The notes beneath the pieces were generated by a model. The model had not been told where the DNA came from. It did no database searches and worked only from the letters and a program-made list of their open reading frames with translations. A stretch of 32,935 nt of DNA from Anaerolineales bacterium HSG24 (GTDB taxonomy: Bacteria > Chloroflexota > Anaerolineae > 4572-78 > J111). Below, one piece after another: positions 17,039 through 24,627 of this stretch; within the stretch, counting starts at the first letter, position 1; every line of letters starts with the position of its first letter. The stretch is from NCBI GenBank assembly GCA_030377895.1, contig JAUCGB010000043.1, forward strand, positions 1-32,935, given 5' to 3'. The translations under genes were made by a program, and so were the position numbers.

Positions 17039-17064
17039 CACTGATTCCTCCGAAAGAATCAGTG
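17039..17064. repeat. Small perfect hairpin
   Basis: CACTGATTC (17039-17047) pairs perfectly with GAATCAGTG (17056-17064) around an 8-base loop. It sits between the left direct repeat and the inverted-repeat element. There is no T-run immediately after it on either strand, so I do not call it a terminator. Confidence 0.5.
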
Positions 17065-17112
17065 ATTCTCGATTTTCCTACTCCTTTATTTTTAGTTATA
17101 ATACCTTTCATA

Positions 17113-17269
17113 ATCAGTAGACTGCAATCGAAGTTCAGAACATGATTAGTCGAATGACACTGATCAATTAAGCGTTATAATATACCATTAAAAATCATTA
17201 TGTGAACTTTTGAGCGAAAACAATCAGCCACACATCTTGTTATTTTCACATCCATTGCAGTCTACTGAT
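17113..17269. mobile_element. Putative MITE-like element with 16-base terminal inverted repeats
   Basis: ATCAGTAGACTGCAAT at 17113-17128 is perfectly matched in inverse orientation at 17254-17269. The 125 bases between are AT-rich and contain no convincing gene. The size (157 bases), perfect ends and non-coding interior fit a miniature inverted-repeat element or a strongly deleted insertion sequence. No clear target duplication is visible: the flanks are TA-rich (CATA on the left, AATA on the right). A link to the nearby IS630-type remnant is possible but unproven. Confidence 0.5.
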
Positions 17270-17321
17270 AATACTTAAATTTATGCAAAAACAATCAATA
17301 TCCCTATAAATGTTCAGAAAC

Positions 17322-17354
17322 AGACTTGTCAAGTTTTGAAAACCTGACAGGTCT
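17322..17354. repeat. REP-like palindrome
   Basis: A 16-base arm (17322-17337) pairs with 17339-17354 apart from one T-G wobble and one A-C mismatch; the right arm includes AAAACCTGACAGGTCT. Such 'acctgacaggt' palindromes recur across many Chloroflexota and Bacteroidota genomes, from my recollection. It lies 56 bases before the start of the ATPase gene, so it would be in or near that gene's leader. Confidence 0.6.
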
Positions 17355-17410
17355 CACCATTACTGAAGTACTGAAGTTAATCAATCACTTGGGGATCAGG
17401 AGACAACACT

Positions 17411-19003
17411 ATGAAAAAATTACCCGTTGGTATCTATTCCTTTGAAGTTATCCGCAAAAATGGTTATGTTTATGTGGACAAAACCGAACAGATCTATCGC
17501 CTCGTTGATCAGGGCATGTTTTATTTCCTATCACGCCCGCGGAGATTTGGAAAGACGTTGCTCGTGACAACTCTAATGAACTTGTTTGCTGGTCGAAAGG
17601 AACTGTTTGAAGGACTATGGATCACAGAGCATGGAGATTGGGATTGGCAACCCCATCCGGTTGTCCTGCTCGATTTTAACGGGATCCCCGGTCAAACCCC
17701 AGAGGTGTTGCGTGAAGAGCTATCCGCGCGTCTCAAACAAATCGCGGTGGAGCATGAGATTTTATTCGAGTCCAACGCAGTTGAACGTCAATTCCAAGAA
17801 CTGATTTTGGGCATGTATCGGCAAACCGGCAGGCCGGTGGTCATTCTGATTGATGAATATGATAAACGTATCATTGAACATATCGGCAAAGGAGAGACGG
17901 CATTAGAAATCGGCAAAGCCAATCGTGACCTATTGAAGGTTTTCTTTGGTGTCTTAAAAGATGCCTCAATCGGGCCGGCCTTGCGTTTTGTCTTTTTAAC
18001 CGGCGTTTCTAAGTTTAGCCGTGTTTCTATCTTCTCGGAGCTAAATAATCTGTCTGACTTGACCATGAATGAAGATTATGCCGATATGCTGGGCTATACC
18101 CAAGCCGAGTTGGAGCATTATTTTCAGGATAATATCAAACAATTGGCAACCAAATTTGATCTGACTCAGGAACAGGTGATGGCAAAATTAAAACGACATT
18201 ATGACGGCTATCGTTTCTCCGAGAAGGATATTAAGGTCTATAATCCTTTTTCCATCCTGTGTGCCTTGCAGAACAAAGCCTTTAAGAACTACTGGTTTGA
18301 AACCGGTACACCGACATTCTTGGTCAACCTGCTTAAAGGAACAGGATACAACCTACCAGAAATAGAACAACTAGAAATCAGCCAAAGCAGTTTCAGTACC
18401 TTTGAAATTGATGATCTAATTCCAGAAGCTATTCTCTTTCAAACCGGATACCTGACCATTGAATCTGTCGAAGATGGTTATTTCTATACCCTGAACTACC
18501 CTAATCAAGAAGTGAAGACTGGTTTTAATGAATCGTTGTTCTTTGCTTGGCGTGAAAATGAAAGCCGAGCTATCAGTTCCCATGTTTTACGCCTGAACAG
18601 ATATTTAGCCAAAGAGAAACTGAAACCATTCTTTGAATCAATGACCGCTATCTTTGCCGCCATTCCTTATGATATTCAGACCAAACGGGATGAAGCCTAC
18701 TATCATACCATGTTCTATTTGATGATGACCGCCTCCGGTGGAGAGGCTCAAAGTAGTCTGCTGACTTGTCGAGGCCGAATTGACCTGGTGATTAGCTTTA
18801 AGGACAAGGTTTACATCTTTGAGTTCAAATGTAATCAAGCCGCTCAAGTTGCCTTGGATCAGATTGAGGATAACGGGTATGCCGATAGATATAAGGCAAG
18901 TGACAGGTCAGTAATTCTCATCGGAGTCAATTTCAGCCCAGAGTCGCGTAATCTGGATGAATGGAAGGTTAAGCGGTTGCTTGTTAGACCCAAAGGAGGT
19001 TAA
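17411..19003 (+). CDS. AAA-ATPase-like protein with C-terminal PD-(D/E)XK nuclease-like domain
   Basis: 530 residues, with the two-domain architecture AAA-ATPase_like (PF09820) plus PDDEXK_9 (DUF1703). The N-terminus has PVGIYSFEVIRKNGYVYVDK typical of the family. The P-loop variant RPRRFGKT is at 42-49 and Walker B VVILIDEYD at 143-151. The C-terminal domain has D458 and E471-x-K473 (RGRIDLVISF, then YIFEFK), consistent with an intact nuclease-like active site. The family is abundant and patchily spread in bacteria; its function is not established, though a role in DNA processing, mobile elements or defence is often suspected. The ATG follows AGGAG at 8 bases, a strong ribosome-binding site. 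It is bracketed by direct repeats at 16936-17012 and 19013-19086 and sits alone among remnants of mobile DNA, which suggests acquisition by transfer. Confidence 0.88.
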   Translation: MKKLPVGIYSFEVIRKNGYVYVDKTEQIYRLVDQGMFYFLSRPRRFGKTLLVTTLMNLFAGRKELFEGLWITEHGDWDWQPHPVVLLDFNGIPGQTPEVLREELSARLKQIAVEHEILFESNAVERQFQELILGMYRQTGRPVVILIDEYDKRIIEHIGKGETALEIGKANRDLLKVFFGVLKDASIGPALRFVFLTGVSKFSRVSIFSELNNLSDLTMNEDYADMLGYTQAELEHYFQDNIKQLATKFDLTQEQVMAKLKRHYDGYRFSEKDIKVYNPFSILCALQNKAFKNYWFETGTPTFLVNLLKGTGYNLPEIEQLEISQSSFSTFEIDDLIPEAILFQTGYLTIESVEDGYFYTLNYPNQEVKTGFNESLFFAWRENESRAISSHVLRLNRYLAKEKLKPFFESMTAIFAAIPYDIQTKRDEAYYHTMFYLMMTASGGEAQSSLLTCRGRIDLVISFKDKVYIFEFKCNQAAQVALDQIEDNGYADRYKASDRSVILIGVNFSPESRNLDEWKVKRLLVRPKGG

Positions 19004-19012
19004 AAACGTTTA

Positions 19013-19086
19013 TAGTGGTGCAGATGAGGAGTGCAAGGCAAGCCTTGCACTCCGGATTTCCCTATCACTACTTGTGCAGGACTACC
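19013..19086 (+). repeat. Direct repeat flanking the AAA-ATPase-like gene, right copy
   Basis: It starts TAGTGGTGCAGATGAGG, holds a perfect 12-base-pair hairpin (19028-19039 with 19042-19053, GGAGTGCAAGGC and its complement), and ends with the 23-base block 19064-19086 shared with the left copy at 16990-17012 (one difference). It begins 9 bases after the ATPase stop codon. The hairpin has no T-run, so it does not look like a terminator. Confidence 0.6.
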
Positions 19087-19115
19087 GACTATTGTAACGG
19101 GTGGTGGGACTTACC

Positions 19116-19164
19116 TGAATCAAAAAGAGCGTCCGACCAATTAGCCGGACGCTCTTTTGATTCA
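19116..19164. terminator. Strong bidirectional terminator
   Basis: A long stem is formed by TGAATCAAAAAGAGCGTCCG (19116-19135) and the complementary CGGACGCTCTTTTGATTCA (19146-19164), with a 10-base loop and one bulged A. The GC-rich core GAGCGTCCG lies inside A- and T-runs, so it can work in both directions. It sits between the convergent ATPase gene and ssnA and is well placed to end both. Confidence 0.85.
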
Positions 19165-19194
19165 ATGATTCAACGATTCAGTGTCACGTTTCAC

Positions 19195-20538
19195 CTACAT
19201 CCCATCAACCCGTTTCCAAATCTTAGGCGCGAGTTCTTTGGCATGGGCCGCAATTTTGGCCTCATCCAAGGTCAAAAGTTGGCGATCTTTCATCAACAGT
19301 TGCCCGCCACAGATGGTGTGGGTGACACGACTGCCATCCATGCCGAAAATCAGGTGCCACGGATAGTTGCCGTCCGTCAACGGGGTGTAGGGCAGATAAT
19401 CGAGCATGATAATGTCGGCATACGCGCCGGGGATCAGGCTGGCGACCTGTTTGGGGAAGAATATCTCGGCGATGATGGCGTTGTTATTAAAGGCCATCTC
19501 CATCAACCTGTCGCCGGGCATGGCGCGGGGGTCTTCTTGGTAGCTCTTATGAAGCAGATAAGCGGTGTGAATTTCGGTGAACATGTTGTTAGAAAAACCA
19601 TCATTGCCCAATCCGACGGTAATTCCTTTGTCGAGCATGGTCTCGATCTGGGCCACACCCACAGCGTTGTTCATATTACTACGTGGCTGGTGGCTGATTT
19701 TGGTTTGGCTTTGCTTAAGGATTTGCATCTCAAAAGCATCCACATGAATGGCATGGGCGACCAGTGTTTTTGGCCCTAACACCCCTTCATCCTCCAAGCG
19801 TTCTCCCACCCGTTTATTGTATTTTTGCAGGCTATCCAGTTGGTCTGCCTTATCTTCTGCCACATGGATATGAAAGCCAGTGTCTAAGCCTCTGGACGCG
19901 TCTAAACAGGCTTGCAAAGTCTGCTCTCCGACCGTAAAGGAGGCATGCAGACCAAACGATGCGCCCAGTTTTGGATTCGGATTAGCCCGTAATTTTTTGA
20001 TAAATCGCACATTCTCGTCGATTCCGGCTTGCGTTCCTTGCGGCCCGTTTCGGTCGGTCACTTCGTAACATAACCCCACCCGCAATCCAGAATCTGTGGC
20101 CGCTTCGGCTAAAGCATCCAACGAGCCGTCGATATGGGTCGGGCTGGCATGGTGGTCAATCACGGTAGTTGTACCATGCCGAATCGCATCAACCAAGGCC
20201 ACTAACGCGGTATATTTGCTATCTTCCAAGGTTAAAGCACGGTCAACTTTCCACCAGAGTTGCTCCAACACCTGCATAAAATTCTTTGGCGGTTGACCGG
20301 GAATAGCCATACCACGAGCAAATCCGCCATAAAAATGGGTATGGGCACAGACCATGCCGGGCATGACGATTTTCCCACGCGCCTCAATCCGCTCGGCGGT
20401 GGGATATTTCTGCTCTAAATCAGCAGTACGCCCCACCTCGACAATCGTATCTCCTTCATAATAAACGGCCCCGTAGGGCAACACCCGCTTATCATCTCCA
20501 AAAGTTAGTACAGTTCCATTCGTAATTAAAGTAGACAT
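19195..20538 (-). CDS. ssnA: SsnA-type metal-dependent aminohydrolase
   Basis: 447 residues of the amidohydrolase superfamily, closest by eye to SsnA, an uncharacterised member often linked to selenium or purine metabolism clusters. The metal ligands are visible: H66 and H68 in CAHTHFYGGFARG, a His in DTGFHIHVAEDK, a His in KTLVAHAIHVD, and an Asp in VGLGNDGFSNN. The stretches LWWKVDRAL, TTTVIDHHASP and RSNMNN are shared with E. coli SsnA as I remember it. The related chlorohydrolase/MTA-SAH deaminase group is a less likely alternative. The ATG is preceded by AAAGGA. It follows tatC by 24 bases on the same strand, but nothing else here suggests selenium metabolism. The substrate is unknown. 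Confidence 0.85.
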   Translation of the reverse strand: MSTLITNGTVLTFGDDKRVLPYGAVYYEGDTIVEVGRTADLEQKYPTAERIEARGKIVMPGMVCAHTHFYGGFARGMAIPGQPPKNFMQVLEQLWWKVDRALTLEDSKYTALVALVDAIRHGTTTVIDHHASPTHIDGSLDALAEAATDSGLRVGLCYEVTDRNGPQGTQAGIDENVRFIKKLRANPNPKLGASFGLHASFTVGEQTLQACLDASRGLDTGFHIHVAEDKADQLDSLQKYNKRVGERLEDEGVLGPKTLVAHAIHVDAFEMQILKQSQTKISHQPRSNMNNAVGVAQIETMLDKGITVGLGNDGFSNNMFTEIHTAYLLHKSYQEDPRAMPGDRLMEMAFNNNAIIAEIFFPKQVASLIPGAYADIIMLDYLPYTPLTDGNYPWHLIFGMDGSRVTHTICGGQLLMKDRQLLTLDEAKIAAHAKELAPKIWKRVDGM

Positions 20539-20562
20539 AATGGTATCCTTTTTTTGTTTAGG

Positions 20563-21288
20563 TTAAGCAAAATATGACAGTAAAATACTAATGGCATAAA
20601 GAACGAATAATGGCAACATCACCAAACCCATGTTAAATGGATCAACGGTTGGGGTAATCACTGCGGCGGCGATGGCAATCAGTACGACGGCAAAACGCCA
20701 CTGTTTGATGAGGAATTGAGGGGTAACTAGGCCGACTTTAGCCATAATAAAGATGACTAAAGGTGTTTCAAAGCTAACACCAATCCAAAAAATCATGGAT
20801 GTCACGAAGGGTATATATTCCCGCGATTGCCATTCTTGAATAAAAATTTCGGGTTGCCAAGTGCTTAAAAAACCTATCGCGGCGGGAATCATGATAAACC
20901 AAGCAAAACCAATACCGGTCAAAAACAACAAACTCGCTGCCGGAAGCGATATGGCGATATATTTTTTCTCATTCCGCTCTAAACCGGGCAAAATAAACAT
21001 GAGAAATTGATAAAACACAAAAGGGACGGCAATCGTGAATCCGGTCATAAACGCGACCCGAAAAAAGGTCGAAATTCCTTCTGTAGGCCCATGAGTTCTT
21101 AGCACTATGCCGTAGGGTTCAATGAGCAGTTTGATGATTTCGGTAGTAAACAACGTGGCGACAACGGTGCATATCAAAATAGCTAAAACTGACCTAACTA
21201 AGCGGCTTCTTAGCTCGTCAAGATGATCAAAAAGAGCCATTTGTCCATCTAATTTGGATTTTTCTTGTAGGGCGGCAGAACTACTCAT
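20563..21288 (-). CDS. tatC: Sec-independent protein translocase TatC
   Basis: 241 residues, the polytopic core receptor of the twin-arginine pathway, which moves folded proteins across the membrane. The cytoplasmic N-terminus contains the hallmark FDHLDELRSRLVRS (about residues 20-33). About six transmembrane helices follow, with ERNEKKY between helices 2 and 3 and FETPLVIFIMAKVG in the second half, both typical of the family. The start overlaps the end of the upstream TatA/B-type gene by 8 bases, so the two are translationally coupled. Length is normal. The identification is firm. Confidence 0.96.
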   Translation of the reverse strand: MSSSAALQEKSKLDGQMALFDHLDELRSRLVRSVLAILICTVVATLFTTEIIKLLIEPYGIVLRTHGPTEGISTFFRVAFMTGFTIAVPFVFYQFLMFILPGLERNEKKYIAISLPAASLLFLTGIGFAWFIMIPAAIGFLSTWQPEIFIQEWQSREYIPFVTSMIFWIGVSFETPLVIFIMAKVGLVTPQFLIKQWRFAVVLIAIAAAVITPTVDPFNMGLVMLPLFVLYAISILLSYFA

Positions 21289-21646
21289 CAGTTTTTTCTT
21301 TGATTACGTCGATTTTGTCCATCTCTGGAGTTTTTTCTTTATCTGGATTAACCTTCGGTTTAAGCAGATTATCAATATTCATTGTATCAGCCACTTGGTT
21401 TTTTATCTCAGCGGTTAAATCTTTTGTGGAAGGGGGAAGCAGTCTACTAGCTTCTTCTTTTAGAGCTGCCGCTCCCTTAATTTGCTGTTGCCATTCAGCT
21501 TGAACCGTTTGCGACATCATCCGAAATTTTCGGACATATTGTCCTATCTGACTCGCGATTTCTGGTAGGCGACGCGGCCCAAACACCATCATGGCAATGA
21601 GCAAGATAAATATTAGTTCGGGAATACCAACACCTAAAATATCCAT
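21281..21646 (-). CDS. Twin-arginine translocase subunit TatA/TatB
   Basis: 121 residues. One N-terminal transmembrane helix (about 7-21) is followed by the hinge FGPRRLPE (22-29), then an amphipathic helix and a charged, probably disordered tail. The family forms the protein-conducting part of the Tat system. The GPRRLPEIASQIGQYVRKFR stretch and the 121-residue length are a little closer to TatB than to a short TatA, but the split is not reliable in this group, so no letter is assigned. It lies 17 bases after nusB and overlaps tatC. Confidence 0.92.
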   Translation of the reverse strand: MDILGVGIPELIFILLIAMMVFGPRRLPEIASQIGQYVRKFRMMSQTVQAEWQQQIKGAAALKEEASRLLPPSTKDLTAEIKNQVADTMNIDNLLKPKVNPDKEKTPEMDKIDVIKEKTDE

Positions 21647-21663
21647 ATATTTTCTAGTTCTCG

Positions 21664-22119
21664 TTAACCAGCAGAGGGATTACCTGACCTGTATTTTGAT
21701 ATTTTCTCGGATTTTATCTCCTCGTGGGAGAGTAAGCTACCGAGTACGCCATTAACAAATCGTGGAGAACTCTCGCCTCCAAACATCTTGGCCAGTTCTA
21801 CGGCTTCATTAATGGTTACCTTGGGAGGGATTTCAGGCTTGAATAAAAACTCATAAACCGCAATTCGTAACACATTACGATCTACTGCGGCAAGTTGAGT
21901 AATGGGCCATTCTGTAGCCAAAGTCTTCACAATATCATCAAGATAGTCGCGTTGGCTATGGATACCGGTTGCTAATGACCATGCAAACTCCTCTGCTGCC
22001 TCTGGTAATGGAAACTGCTCCACCAACGAGGTCAAAGTTGTTTCAATGGCATGGTCAACATAGTCAAGCTCATATAAAGCTTGCAAAGTCACTGCCCGGG
22101 CACGCCGTCGAGGCATCAT
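21664..22119 (-). CDS. nusB: Transcription antitermination factor NusB
   Basis: 151 residues from the ATG at 22117-22119. The frame is open upstream for 19 more codons, but GGGGGAG lies 8 bases before this ATG and the family starts here with an Arg-rich segment (PRRRARAVTLQALYELDY). NusB is an all-helical RNA-binding protein that joins NusE (S10) on boxA to prevent premature termination, mainly in rRNA operons. The segment LAAVDRNVLRIAVYEFLF and the ending NEAVELAKMFGGESSPRFVN are diagnostic. It is 17 bases upstream of the tat genes and follows fabG after a repeat-rich gap. Confidence 0.95.
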   Translation of the reverse strand: MMPRRRARAVTLQALYELDYVDHAIETTLTSLVEQFPLPEAAEEFAWSLATGIHSQRDYLDDIVKTLATEWPITQLAAVDRNVLRIAVYEFLFKPEIPPKVTINEAVELAKMFGGESSPRFVNGVLGSLLSHEEIKSEKISKYRSGNPSAG

Positions 22120-22204
22120 AAGGCCATCTCCCCCAAAGCTGATTAAACTGTAAAAGTTCGTTAAACAATAACACAATTAAATAATAAAACAACTATATGT
22201 AAAA

Positions 22205-22333
22205 AATATTCTTACACAATGAGAATATTTACTCGAAATCATGTTGAGTCTATCGAAACCAATAAATAGACTGTAAATGTATCGAGCCGTTGGAGGAGCG
22301 GTAGCCTTCGGCAAGCTCAGGCTACGTTTCTCC
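22205..22333. repeat. Palindrome cluster between fabG and nusB
   Basis: Three short elements fill the roughly 240-base gap. An 8-base-pair hairpin pairs 22205-22212 with 22222-22229 (AATATTCT). TGTTGAGTCTATCGAAACC at 22242-22260 is the inverse of a similar word near 26350. A hairpin GTAGCCT/AGGCTAC at 22301-22307 and 22319-22325 is extended by GGAG/CTCC outside. No gene is visible in this stretch. Confidence 0.5.
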
Positions 22334-22361
22334 CCAAAAATTAGAGCAAATACCAATAAAA

Positions 22362-23111
22362 TTACTGCATAACCAAGCCACCATCAATCGACAAAATTTG
22401 CCCTGTAATAAAGGCCGCCTCATCAGATGCTAAAAAGGCCACGGCAGAGGCAACTTCTTCCGGTTTGCCCAACCGTCCCAAGGGAGTCTGTTGAACAATA
22501 CTATTCACCGCCTCTTCTGATAATACACCGGTCAGCGCCGTAGGAATAAAGCCCGGCGCAACGGCATTAACGGTGATATGTCGTGAGCCGACTTCTCGGG
22601 CCAGCGACTTGGTCAACCCAATAATACCGGCTTTGGAAGCGGCATAGTTGGCCTGCCCCGCTTGACCCGACAACCCCACCACCGAGGTAATGTTGATGAT
22701 GCGACCGTATCGTTTTTTGAGCATAGGTCGAATGACCGCTTTACTACAATGATACGCGCTCGATAGGTTGGTTTTAAGAACCATGTCCCAATCGGCTTCC
22801 TTCATCTTCATGATCAAATTATCCCGCGTAATACCGGCATTATTGACCAAAATATCAACCTGACCGTAAGTTTTGACACCCACTTTGATGAGAGCCTGCG
22901 CCTCACTGGCCTGACTAACATCGGCCTGAATGACCGTCGCCTGACCTCCGATCTCAATAATAGATTGAGCGACGGTTTCCGCTTCAGTGGCACTGTTACG
23001 ATGGTTGATAATCAGTTTAGCCCCTTGCGCGGCCAATGTTTTGGCAATCGCGGCCCCAATTCCTTTGGAACTGCCGGTGACAATCGCGATCTTATCGGTT
23101 AAAGTAAACAT
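22362..23111 (-). CDS. fabG: 3-oxoacyl-[acyl-carrier-protein] reductase FabG
   Basis: 249 residues, a classical short-chain dehydrogenase that reduces 3-oxoacyl-ACP with NADPH in the fatty-acid elongation cycle. The Rossmann motif TGSSKGIG is at 12-19, NNAG at 90-93, and the catalytic triad is S143, Y156 and K160 (NYAASKAG). The ending FITGQILSIDGGLVM is typical of FabG rather than of other dehydrogenases. The ATG overlaps the stop of fabD by one base (TAATG), so translation is coupled and the pathway role is well supported. Confidence 0.96.
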   Translation of the reverse strand: MFTLTDKIAIVTGSSKGIGAAIAKTLAAQGAKLIINHRNSATEAETVAQSIIEIGGQATVIQADVSQASEAQALIKVGVKTYGQVDILVNNAGITRDNLIMKMKEADWDMVLKTNLSSAYHCSKAVIRPMLKKRYGRIINITSVVGLSGQAGQANYAASKAGIIGLTKSLAREVGSRHITVNAVAPGFIPTALTGVLSEEAVNSIVQQTPLGRLGKPEEVASAVAFLASDEAAFITGQILSIDGGLVMQ

Positions 23112-24043
23112 TAGACTAATTTTCCTATATCCTCGGGCGTTTGCACCGAATGTCGCTTGACAGTTTTGTCAATGCGGCGCAAAAGACTGCTCAACACCTT
23201 TTTTGGCCCAATTTCGACAAATTCGGTCACACCTTCAGAGATCATGTACTGAATCGTATCCGTCCAACGTACCGAGGTGGTCAGCTGTTGAGCCATTTCC
23301 TGCTGAATCGCTTCAATCGTGGTCAAGGGTCTTGCATTTATGTTAGCGACAATTGGGGTTTCTGGCAAGCTAAGGGGAATTTTTTGTATAACTTGCTCAA
23401 ACTCAGTTGCCACAACAGCCATCAATTCAGAATGGGCCGCGATACTAACAGAGAGCTTAACCACCTTTCTGGCTTTGGCAGCTTTGGCGAGGTTCATGGC
23501 TCGCTCCACCGCGACCAACTCACCAGAAATGACAATCTGGCCGGGGGCGTTGTAGTTGGCGACCTGCACCGTGCCCGTTCTTTCGGTCACAACCTGTTGA
23601 CATATCTCCATTACCTGCTCGTCGCTGAGTTTTAAGATTGCAGCCATGCCACCGAAATTCAGTTTGCCTGCTTTTTTCATCAATCGTCCCCGCTCCCGAA
23701 CCAAACGCACCCCCTCGGCAAAGGAAATTACATTAGTTACCATGTAGGCCGTATATTCACCCAAACTATGCCCAGCAATATAAGCGGGTTCAACCTGATA
23801 CCCCATCTCCCGTAACGCCCGCCATGCGGCAACACTAGTCACAAAAATGGCGACTTGGGTATTTATTGTATCATTAAGTTCTGCTTCCGGCCCTTCAAAG
23901 CACAAACGACTTAAGGGGAAATCGAGAATCTTATCAGCTTGAGCAAACGTCTCGGCGGCCACCGGATACTCTTCTGCCAAGGCTCGCCCCATGCCAACTT
24001 CTTGCGAGCCTTGGCCGGGAAATAAAAATGCTGTTTTTGACAT
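23111..24043 (-). CDS. fabD: Malonyl-CoA:ACP transacylase FabD
   Basis: 310 residues from the ATG at 24041-24043 (MSKTAFLFPGQGSQ). A longer frame starts 30 bases upstream, but it reads into a perfect palindrome (24058-24107) and lacks family similarity. FabD moves malonyl groups from CoA to acyl-carrier protein. FPGQGSQ is at 8-14; the nucleophile elbow GHSLGEY has S93; the second active-site residue is His in SIAAHSELM near 200. It is coupled to fabG by a one-base overlap. The acyl-carrier-protein, plsX and fabH genes often found in this cluster are absent from the window. Confidence 0.96.
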   Translation of the reverse strand: MSKTAFLFPGQGSQEVGMGRALAEEYPVAAETFAQADKILDFPLSRLCFEGPEAELNDTINTQVAIFVTSVAAWRALREMGYQVEPAYIAGHSLGEYTAYMVTNVISFAEGVRLVRERGRLMKKAGKLNFGGMAAILKLSDEQVMEICQQVVTERTGTVQVANYNAPGQIVISGELVAVERAMNLAKAAKARKVVKLSVSIAAHSELMAVVATEFEQVIQKIPLSLPETPIVANINARPLTTIEAIQQEMAQQLTTSVRWTDTIQYMISEGVTEFVEIGPKKVLSSLLRRIDKTVKRHSVQTPEDIGKLV

Positions 24044-24057
24044 TAATACTTGACGGA

Positions 24058-24107
24058 TTAACCGGATTAACAAGATTTTTCGCTTTTAATTTTGTTAATC
24101 CGGTTAA
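24058..24107. repeat. Perfect 16-base-pair palindrome upstream of fabD
   Basis: TTAACCGGATTAACAA (24058-24073) pairs perfectly with 24092-24107 around an AT-rich 18-base loop that is itself partly pairable. It lies 14 bases before the fabD start. It may be a REP-family element or a leader structure affecting fabD. Confidence 0.7.
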
Positions 24108-24150
24108 ATATTAGCTTAAACTAAAAATCCAATGTAACAAAATCATGACC

Positions 24151-24228
24151 GTAAACTTAAGAGTTCGTAGTAGGCACTTTAGTGCCATTTGAAGGCGATG
24201 AATCGCCTACTACAAACGTTAAGTTTAC
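24151..24228. repeat. Cloverleaf-like nested palindrome
   Basis: An outer stem pairs GTAAACTTAA (24151-24160) with 24219-24228. An inner stem pairs GTAGTA (24167-24172) with 24208-24213. Inside are two perfect hairpins: GGCACT/AGTGCC (24173-24186) and GGCGAT/ATCGCC (24194-24207). All stems are perfect and together make a multi-branched fold of 78 bases. It lies between rpmF and fabD. The two inner hairpins resemble 'acttTAGTgcc' repeats known in several environmental phyla, from recollection. Confidence 0.7.
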
Positions 24229-24315
24229 ACTTATGGTAACAAAATATTAGCCGTGACAATTGACACGGCTAAAACAAACTTTTCTCTATAGACCTCAAAA
24301 AACGCGGCCTAATTT

Positions 24316-24507
24316 TTACTCGTCTTCACTAACTTCAAAGACTTGTTGTTTTTTGTACTGCCCACAATGAGGACAAACATGATGAGACAAACGCTGTTTA
24401 TCACAATTAGGACAATGAATCATGGTCGGCATTTTTAGACGTAAATAATGCGCTCGTTTGCGCCTACGGCGAGTTAAAGAAATCCTTATTTTTGGTAAAG
24501 CACCCAT
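24316..24507 (-). CDS. rpmF: Large ribosomal subunit protein bL32
   Basis: 63 residues. The basic N-terminus (RISLTRRRRKRAHYLRLKMP) and a zinc ribbon with C32-x2-C35 and C45-x2-C48 match bL32 of the zinc-binding type. The ending is acidic (VFEVSEDE). The ATG follows AAAGGA at a normal distance. It lies downstream of yceD on the same strand, the conserved yceD-rpmF pair, which supports both calls. Confidence 0.95.
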   Translation of the reverse strand: MGALPKIRISLTRRRRKRAHYLRLKMPTMIHCPNCDKQRLSHHVCPHCGQYKKQQVFEVSEDE

Positions 24508-24543
24508 TTTTTAATCCTTTTTTTATTAAACAAGTTAAAGTGG

Positions 24544-24609
24544 GAACGCAGAACGTTCATGTAGACATTTCAACGCAGAGCGTTGGAACAAAGTCGCTCA
24601 CATAGTGAG
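24544..24609. repeat. Three small hairpins in series
   Basis: GAACG/CGTTC (24544-24558), CAACG/CGTTG (24571-24585) and CTCAC/GTGAG (24597-24609) follow one another between yceD and rpmF. The first two share the arms and nearly the same loop (CAGAA, CAGAG), suggesting duplicated repeat units. No gene is present. Confidence 0.5.
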
Positions 24610-24627
24610 TTTTGCTCTACTGCCTAC

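Noticed and set aside
19015..19779. 254-codon plus-strand frame over ssnA
   Set aside because: It runs antisense to the conserved ssnA gene and through a repeat and a terminator, so it is not a gene.
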